Positions 5,521 to 10,272 of a DNA stretch of 10,272 bases are shown here, in pieces (position 1 is the stretch's first letter; each line of letters opens with the position of its first letter). The stretch is taken from NCBI GenBank assembly GCA_020026285.1, contig JAHHQS010000135.1, positions 1 through 10,272 on the forward strand, read 5' to 3'. Origin of the DNA: Parabacteroides sp. (GTDB lineage: Bacteria; Bacteroidota; Bacteroidia; Bacteroidales; Tannerellaceae). The translations under genes were made by a program, and so were the position numbers. Under the pieces are notes generated by a model, which was given only the letters and a program-made list of their open reading frames with translations, ran no database searches and was not told the origin of the DNA.

Positions 5521-7349
5521 TAATTGTCCGCTTTCCGCTTTAAACGCGCATCGAGATCATTTACAATTTTTTGCTCTTTATTAAATTCTTCTTTTAACTC
5601 TACAACTAGTCTTTTTAGAGCATTCACAACATCGTCCGCCTCATATTCAATACTATCCTCAACGCCATCTGATGCTCCACCATCTTCATCGAAGTTCAGA
5701 TAACCAACAATCAGATTTACATATCCCCTTGCGAGCATTTCCTTGTCCTCTAAAAGAAAGATGTTGATCCGTTCTTCTGACCCAGCTTCTGGTGTCCCTC
5801 GAAGTTCATCAAAAAACAGAGTATAAACTTTATCATCCGTTCCAAAGATTTTTATATTTTCTCCATATTTAATAGAATCAGGAAGCTTTCTCTCTGTTCT
5901 TTGTGATATCGATTCCTCTTTACAGAGTATCCAATATCTAACGTTTTTCAAATTTTCATCAGTGTTCGTGCAAGATAAATCCATTGAACTACTTGTCACA
6001 GAGGAAAAGGCATTAATAAATGCTTTAGCATCGTCTTCTTTCATCTCATTTTCTATCTGGGTATCAAATTCATCATACCGTAGCAGTAAATCTTCATAAT
6101 CAGATGAAATACCATTATATTGCTCGAAAACCTTAAGTATTTCTTGTGCTATGCTTGATTCATTTAAGTCCTCTGCTAAAACATCAGCATATTTTGATAG
6201 GGGAACAAACCCCAATTCTTCCCTGTCGGCATCCTCAAATTCTCTGTATAAATTTTCTTGCTCGTCGTCAATTTCAACTCTGCTTTCTCGTGAATCTCCT
6301 CCCAGCACAATGGTGAAAGGCAACACTCTTATTTCACCAGTTTTGCTATTGAGTTCAACTCTACAAGGAAATCTTACATCATGTTTTTCAAAAATATGTT
6401 TTTGCTCAACAAATACATATTCTTTTTCTTCAGAATCCCAAGGAGCATTGTCAAAATCATCAAAATAACAATCCACGGACATATTACCATGAATCCATAA
6501 AGATGCTGTAATTTCATTCCCGTCTATATCGTCTATTGTGTGAAGATTCATATCTAATAGATTGCAATGTTCCAGGTATGTTTCATCATAGTCATATCCA
6601 TCAGCAACTCCATCTCGATCATATGATAATCCATGCACTTCAACACAACTATCATCAATCATATCGCTAATTGTCTGCTTAATAGAATCATAGCTTCTCT
6701 TTATATGTTCAAGTGCAGCAGTATATTCTTTTTCGTTTTTGCTTAATGTGTCAAAGAGCTCTCCTAAAGAAGAAAAGAACATATGGTTTTTACTGTTGGT
6801 ACACGCTTTTATGAACCCATGATCCTGACTAACGATTGCTACAGTCTCATCGTTACCAAAGCGCTTTTTAATCTCTTCAGCAATAAAAGCATCTGGAAAT
6901 TCTTTCCTTTTTTTCTCACTATTCTCAAAAGGCGGACGAACAGAAAAATAATCTTCTAGAATTTTTTCAAGGTTTATACCACATGTATCAAGTCTTTCAA
7001 CATTGCAATCTTCCAAAAATTTTTCAAATACATCTTTTGCACTTTTATGGATAGTTTCCTTATCTGGTATCTGAACATATATCCCCATTCCAATATCAAC
7101 TAAATATTGTTCTGAAAGTTTGTCCAGATATTCTTTTCTTAATTTTCTTGCTTTTCCGCATACGCTATCAACACTTCGACATATATGTTTTTCTACTTCA
7201 CTTATTACGATATTGCTTAGTACGAGCTTGATTTTGCCATTTTGAACATTTTTAACAAGCAAGCCCATCGTACTATCTGTGCTAAAATCATATTTGTTTG
7301 CTTCAAATATATTTGTATCTATCGTAACATTTAAAGGGTATTTTATCAT
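5520..7349 (-). CDS. PIN-domain (DUF4935-like) predicted ribonuclease with long acidic extension
   Basis: The 609-residue product has an N-terminal PIN domain at about residues 1-200. The expected metal-binding acids are all visible: D11 in VTIDTN, E51 in VISEVEKH, D153 in FPDAFIAEE and D176 in VSQDHGF. This set and the SxVxxEVxxH-type helix fit the DUF4935 PIN-like group, whose members often occur in defence islands. Known PIN domains cut single-stranded RNA with Mg2+ or Mn2+. Residues 200-600 are a long, strongly acidic extension with a beta-rich part (SVDCYFDDFDNAPWDSEEKE, then RVLPFTIVLGGDSR) and a helical, coil-prone end. Most toxin PIN proteins are only about 130 residues. It is third in the cassette, 65 bases after the ATPase gene. 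The start at 7349 is forced, since an in-frame TGA lies just upstream, yet its binding site is weak (GATGGTG). RNA cleavage as the killing or sensing step is inference. Confidence 0.8.
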   Translation of the reverse strand: MIKYPLNVTIDTNIFEANKYDFSTDSTMGLLVKNVQNGKIKLVLSNIVISEVEKHICRSVDSVCGKARKLRKEYLDKLSEQYLVDIGMGIYVQIPDKETIHKSAKDVFEKFLEDCNVERLDTCGINLEKILEDYFSVRPPFENSEKKRKEFPDAFIAEEIKKRFGNDETVAIVSQDHGFIKACTNSKNHMFFSSLGELFDTLSKNEKEYTAALEHIKRSYDSIKQTISDMIDDSCVEVHGLSYDRDGVADGYDYDETYLEHCNLLDMNLHTIDDIDGNEITASLWIHGNMSVDCYFDDFDNAPWDSEEKEYVFVEQKHIFEKHDVRFPCRVELNSKTGEIRVLPFTIVLGGDSRESRVEIDDEQENLYREFEDADREELGFVPLSKYADVLAEDLNESSIAQEILKVFEQYNGISSDYEDLLLRYDEFDTQIENEMKEDDAKAFINAFSSVTSSSMDLSCTNTDENLKNVRYWILCKEESISQRTERKLPDSIKYGENIKIFGTDDKVYTLFFDELRGTPEAGSEERINIFLLEDKEMLARGYVNLIVGYLNFDEDGGASDGVEDSIEYEADDVVNALKRLVVELKEEFNKEQKIVNDLDARLKRKADN

Positions 7350-7413
7350 TTTTCACACCATCGCAACTACAAAATACAGCGCAATTCATTTCCTTTCTTG
7401 TCCAAATTTTTCT

Positions 7414-7441
7414 ATTATACCGAGATTGTTTGATTCAACAA
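7414..7441 (-). promoter_or_regulatory. Possible internal promoter for the PIN gene
   Basis: On the minus strand a TATAAT (7419-7414) overlaps the ATPase stop codon, with TTGTTG (7441-7436) 16 bases upstream. It lies about 65 bases before the PIN start. The -35 match is only partial, so this is a candidate only; if real, PIN protein could be made independently of the nuclease and ATPase. Confidence 0.3.
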
Positions 7442-8872
7442 CTGACCATTTAGTTCAATTACATGCTCGTTTGGTACATAGTGATAAATTGAGGCGATAA
7501 TAATCTGATTATCTGAGAAATCTCTTTGCAGAATCTGCATCATCTTGCCAATATTCATTTCGTCAACTTCTTTTCCACTCGGAGAATCCAAAAAAATAGG
7601 CAATTTGATCCCAAGAACTTTTTCAATTTCAATAATGTATGCAAGCCGAAAAGAAAACACGGTTTTGTGCAGAACCGCTCCTGACAATTCCTTTAGGTTG
7701 CTTGTAAAGAGATACTTCCAAGTCATTTTTTCGGCATCAGTATCTCCCAACTCACCCATATATTTTTGTACTGTTTTTATCATGGACTGAGTTACATTGT
7801 TGCCATCATTGGTAATTTGAGAGATTTGACTGTTTAGTGTACGCCTCTCTTTTTCCAAGTCACCAATTATTCTTTTCACATCAATTGGGCTAATATCGAC
7901 CTCATTCATCTTTCGATCAAAAACATCAGCCAAAGATTCCGTTGGGAATAGTGATAGTTGTTGTTCCTCTTCTCTAATCTCAAGTTCTATCTTTTCGATT
8001 TCTTTAAGTATTCTTTCTAATTTCGGAATAAGTAGTCTTTTCTTTGCCTGCAGGAAATCGATACTGTCTGTTGCTCCGATAATCATGTCACGAGTAACGC
8101 AGATTTCTTGTCCAGTTTCAAGCCTAATTACCAGCTTCATATCATCGATGAGTTCGATGGCTTTTTTATTGTTTTTTATATTTTCATCAAGTCGTCTAAT
8201 CTCTTTTTTTATTTGATCTCTTTCAACTTTGAGCTGATCCTGCATCAAAAGCCGGTCACGGTTGTAGCTGTTTTTTGTTAATGAACGCTCCGCAGAAGCG
8301 ATAGATTCTCTATATTCGGCTATATTTAATATTTGCTTATACTTCTTGATATTTTCTTCAACTTTCTTTTTTCTCAACAGAAGATCTGCACAGTTTCGTC
8401 CTGACAGGCCTCTGATAAGCTCGTCAATATTAAAATGTATTCCAGCTATGGCTTTACCTCGATTTAACAGTGTCCAGCCCTTCTCTTGATCAGCATAGAT
8501 TGCTCCAAGCAGGTTATTAAGTATATCCTCATTGTCGGTTTCAAAGATTTTCTCATGCAGTTCTTTGATTTGCATAGGGAGTACAAATGAATATCGTGCA
8601 TCTGTTTCTGTGAGTTCGATGGAATCAGCTGTCTCTCTATTCAAAGTTACAACGGTTCCATTATCTTTCTCTAAAACAAGTCTAACTCTGCAAGATTCAA
8701 TTTTAAAATTTTTTGTTCCTGGAACAGCATATCCTAATCCGTATAAGATGCATCTCATAAGAGTTGTTTTTCCGGCACTGTTTTTTTCACTGTAAATAAG
8801 GTTAAATCCGGCTTCAAATAACCGTTCTGTACAAAATAGTCCTTGAGATATATATATGGATTTTATTTTCAT
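7415..8872 (-). CDS. SMC/Rad50-like ABC ATPase of a probable conflict system
   Basis: The 485-residue product has ABC-type ATPase halves at both ends and a coiled coil between. Walker A is at 29-36 (EKNSAGKT), with the first glycine replaced by Glu. A Q-loop-like ADQEKGW is at 127-133. A helical coiled coil (about 163-245 and 272-306) surrounds a short non-helical insert. A degenerate signature ELSGAVLHKTVFSF starts at 395, and Walker B LPIFLDSPSGKE (424-435) has Ser where the usual catalytic Glu stands. A histidine at 464 sits at the H-loop position. There is no CxxC, so no Rad50 zinc hook. The GKTTLMRCILYGLGYAVPGT pattern and the LDSPSG box recall the ABC ATPases of Lamassu and ABC three-component systems. 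Its ATG overlaps the nuclease stop codon (ATGA) and has a GAGAGG site. The likely role is sensing unusual DNA and switching on the nuclease; that is inference. Confidence 0.82.
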   Translation of the reverse strand: MKIKSIYISQGLFCTERLFEAGFNLIYSEKNSAGKTTLMRCILYGLGYAVPGTKNFKIESCRVRLVLEKDNGTVVTLNRETADSIELTETDARYSFVLPMQIKELHEKIFETDNEDILNNLLGAIYADQEKGWTLLNRGKAIAGIHFNIDELIRGLSGRNCADLLLRKKKVEENIKKYKQILNIAEYRESIASAERSLTKNSYNRDRLLMQDQLKVERDQIKKEIRRLDENIKNNKKAIELIDDMKLVIRLETGQEICVTRDMIIGATDSIDFLQAKKRLLIPKLERILKEIEKIELEIREEEQQLSLFPTESLADVFDRKMNEVDISPIDVKRIIGDLEKERRTLNSQISQITNDGNNVTQSMIKTVQKYMGELGDTDAEKMTWKYLFTSNLKELSGAVLHKTVFSFRLAYIIEIEKVLGIKLPIFLDSPSGKEVDEMNIGKMMQILQRDFSDNQIIIASIYHYVPNEHVIELNGQLLNQTISV

Positions 8873-9876
8873 AACGATACCTCTCTACTTATATTGTTAA
8901 TCAAATATCTTTGCTGAATTATTTTTGCGAGAACAACCTTTGTAACAGCCTCTTGAACTTCCTCATCTAAGGCTTCTAAGGAAAAAGCAGAAATATAATC
9001 TTTCCACTTTTCCTTAATGAATTTGCGAGTACGCTCTTTCATCGGCAAAGCATAATTTGACGAATTATTATAGTCATATAGGATTTTTGTTATAAGATCA
9101 TATTGCTCTGTATTATTATTTACTAGATAAGAATATTGAGATGTTACCTCATTTATAAAACCCTGGTCATATTCATCAATGTATTCCGATGGCAGTTGCT
9201 TGCCTAATGTCAATACAATAACCGGCCATACAATTTCTTTTTTACTCAGTTTTATCGTTATATCCGTTTGAGACCCATTATGAAAAAGATCATTTTGCCA
9301 AACCTGCATAAGTTCTGTTACACTTAAGACCTGTCCTAAGTTTAGCTGATTAATAAAGTCTCTAATTTTTTCTTCAATTACTTTGTATCTCGTCTTTAAA
9401 TTATCTGTTTCAAACATAAAATAGTATATTTGAAATTTATCCTTATTAAATGAGATATTGAGTCGTTCAACAATTTCATCAATTATCTTCTTTGCTTCAT
9501 CAGATAAATCACGATAGCCAACTAATGTTGGGGGACCATAGAAAAAACTTTTTGAGGTATCCTCCTTGAGTGGATTTTTTGAATTCGTGATTAGAATCAA
9601 TTGCTCCACTGACTTACCATCAGCCTCTGAGAGTGTTTTTATGGCTTTCTTAAGATTACTTCGAACATTAGAAAAATCACTGCTTCCTTTTACAACAGAT
9701 TTTGCCTGAGCCATAATGCTATTTCCATTATTCATAGTAAGCTGAATATCTTCGGAGGGACCCTCCATTCGAATTTTTTCAACATCTTTTATATTATCAA
9801 GTAATAAAAAAATTGTCGCATTGACTTGAAAATCAAATCCAAATAATTCTGGACTTGCATTAGAACTCTTAGCCAT
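8869..9876 (-). CDS. PD-(D/E)xK predicted nuclease, DUF4297/Cap4-like
   Basis: The 335-residue product opens with the pattern of the dsDNA-endonuclease domain found in Cap4 and DUF4297 proteins: GFDFQVNATIFLLL (13-26), then RMEGPSEDIQL (36-46) and NGNSIMAQAKSV (50-61). E42-D43 and Q57-x-K59 are the expected metal- and phosphate-handling residues, and E38 is a further candidate acid. A second alpha/beta stretch follows (VEQLILITNSKN at about 90-101). The last 200 residues are mainly helical and unrecognised; they may bind the ATPase or a signal. Cap4 family members degrade duplex DNA when activated. It is the first gene of the cassette, with a good extended -10 promoter and an AGAGAGGG site 7-10 bases before its ATG, and its stop overlaps the ATPase start. 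There is no SAVED domain, so cyclic-nucleotide control as in CBASS is unlikely. Confidence 0.78.
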   Translation of the reverse strand: MAKSSNASPELFGFDFQVNATIFLLLDNIKDVEKIRMEGPSEDIQLTMNNGNSIMAQAKSVVKGSSDFSNVRSNLKKAIKTLSEADGKSVEQLILITNSKNPLKEDTSKSFFYGPPTLVGYRDLSDEAKKIIDEIVERLNISFNKDKFQIYYFMFETDNLKTRYKVIEEKIRDFINQLNLGQVLSVTELMQVWQNDLFHNGSQTDITIKLSKKEIVWPVIVLTLGKQLPSEYIDEYDQGFINEVTSQYSYLVNNNTEQYDLITKILYDYNNSSNYALPMKERTRKFIKEKWKDYISAFSLEALDEEVQEAVTKVVLAKIIQQRYLINNISREVSL

Positions 9877-9946
9877 TGTTGTTCCCTCTCTTTACACTTA
9901 TATTATATTTTCTCCAGTATACACCTCATATTTTACTTTAAAATTA

Positions 9947-9955
9947 ATTATATCA
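9947..9955 (-). promoter_or_regulatory. Extended -10 promoter of the nuclease/ATPase/PIN cassette
   Basis: TGATATAAT on the minus strand is a full TGnTATAAT element about 70 bases before the nuclease start at 9876, leaving a leader of about 64 bases. The -35 position is poor. A second TATAAT (9907-9902) is too close to the start and lacks both a -35 box and a TG extension. The nine bases are identical to the promoter core of the second sigma operon at 4904-4912. Confidence 0.55.
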
Positions 9956-10168
9956 TAGCTTTTAAAAAAATACTAACTATTTTCAACGTGGTACTTTCGA
10001 GTTTTCACTATGGAAATGGTTTATTTCTCGTCAAATGAATGTCCTGCCTAAAAAATAAGGAGTAAGCACAAAGAAGCGCTCCTGTACATAGTTATGTATA
10101 AATCTATTCAACAGTCACAATTTTAATTAATCTTTTGCTGATATGTTCATCCACTTAACCAGCTGCAT
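9956..10168. other. Non-coding region upstream of the cassette
   Basis: Nothing gene-like is supported on either strand. A small palindrome TACATA-GT-TATGTA is at 10085-10098, and short inverted bases AGGAG/CTCCT flank a stretch near 10060-10083. No attachment-site repeat matching the left flank (5165-5519) was found by eye. Confidence 0.4.
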
Positions 10169-10272
10169 TTAATTTTCGTCCTTAAGTTGTTCGTGAAAAA
10201 GAGCGGGACGCAGTGTGATTACATTTTCATAAGTAGAAAATGAGATGGTTTTTATTTGATTAACAACTGTGC
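10169..10272 (-). CDS. Possible C-terminal end of an unidentified protein, cut by the window edge
   Basis: A minus-strand frame is open from the right edge to a TAA at 10171-10169. It encodes 33 residues (including STYENVITLRPALFHEQLKD) that read like ordinary protein sequence. With so little visible, no family can be named and a chance open frame is possible. If real, it is the gene before the cassette on the same strand, about 290 bases away. Confidence 0.3.
   Translation of the reverse strand, partial: TVVNQIKTISFSTYENVITLRPALFHEQLKDEN

Noticed and set aside
6151..6468. Plus-strand open frame inside the PIN gene, and similar plus-strand frames inside the ATPase and regulator genes
   Set aside because: They lie wholly opposite well-supported genes, have serine/leucine/phenylalanine-rich mirror composition, and lack convincing ribosome binding sites; they are antisense shadows.
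7415..8872. Annotating the ATPase as housekeeping Rad50/SbcC or RecN
   Set aside because: At 485 residues it is much shorter than SbcC, has no CxxC hook, lacks a neighbouring Mre11/SbcD gene, and has altered Walker B and signature motifs.
5520..9876. Calling the cassette a known Lamassu, Septu, Gabija, PARIS or CBASS system
   Set aside because: There is no LmuC-like small gene between nuclease and ATPase, no HNH (Septu), no OLD/helicase pair (Gabija), no Toprim effector (PARIS), and no SAVED domain or cyclic-nucleotide synthase (CBASS). Only the general nuclease-plus-ABC-ATPase logic is shared.
9902..9907. Second TATAAT before the nuclease gene
   Set aside because: No -35 or TG extension, and it lies only 25 bases from the start codon, which would leave almost no leader for the ribosome binding site.
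10085..10098. TACATA-GT-TATGTA palindrome as a regulator site
   Set aside because: Short, AT-only core, single copy, and 130 bases upstream of the cassette promoter; too weak to call.

Overview
The window is AT-rich and every gene in it reads leftward on the minus strand. It looks like a low-GC Firmicute, probably a gut-type clostridium (Lachnospiraceae/Oscillospiraceae-like). That placement is an inference from AGGAGG-type ribosome binding sites, TGnTATAAT promoters, and ECF sigma genes paired with single-pass membrane proteins of a type common in that group. No tRNA, rRNA, CRISPR array, transposase or integrase was recognised.

Left part (1-4912) is regulatory. An intergenic block with four inverted repeats and an outward-facing promoter (1-265) is followed by an XRE-type regulator that carries three membrane segments and an outside domain (266-1429). 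Next is a two-gene operon, an ECF sigma factor plus a single-pass membrane partner (2881 down to 1588), closed by a strong hairpin terminator at 1535-1568. Upstream lies a second and different ECF sigma factor plus membrane partner, apparently with a DUF2500 membrane protein as third gene (4740 down to 3099), closed by a hairpin at 3012-3056. Both sigma genes overlap their partner genes, so each pair is probably translationally coupled, as in sigma/anti-sigma modules.

Middle (4741-5519) is mostly non-coding. It has a leader of about 155 nt with inverted repeats before the second sigma operon, an open frame without a convincing start (4910-5164), and about 300 bases with only small hairpins.

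Right part (5520-9876) is the most interesting segment: a compact three-gene cassette read from 9876 to 5520. It encodes a 335-residue protein with a PD-(D/E)xK nuclease signature of the DUF4297/Cap4 type, then (ATGA overlap) a 485-residue SMC/Rad50-like ABC ATPase with a short coiled coil and unusual nucleotide-binding motifs, then after 65 bases a 609-residue protein with an N-terminal PIN RNase domain (DUF4935-like) and a long acidic extension. The layout resembles ABC-ATPase conflict systems (Lamassu / ABC three-component) in having an ATPase coupled to a nuclease. It lacks the small middle component and adds a second nuclease of a different fold. I infer an anti-phage or anti-plasmid defence system that may not have been described in this form; no function is shown directly by the sequence. 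A short partial open frame runs off the right edge (10169-10272).
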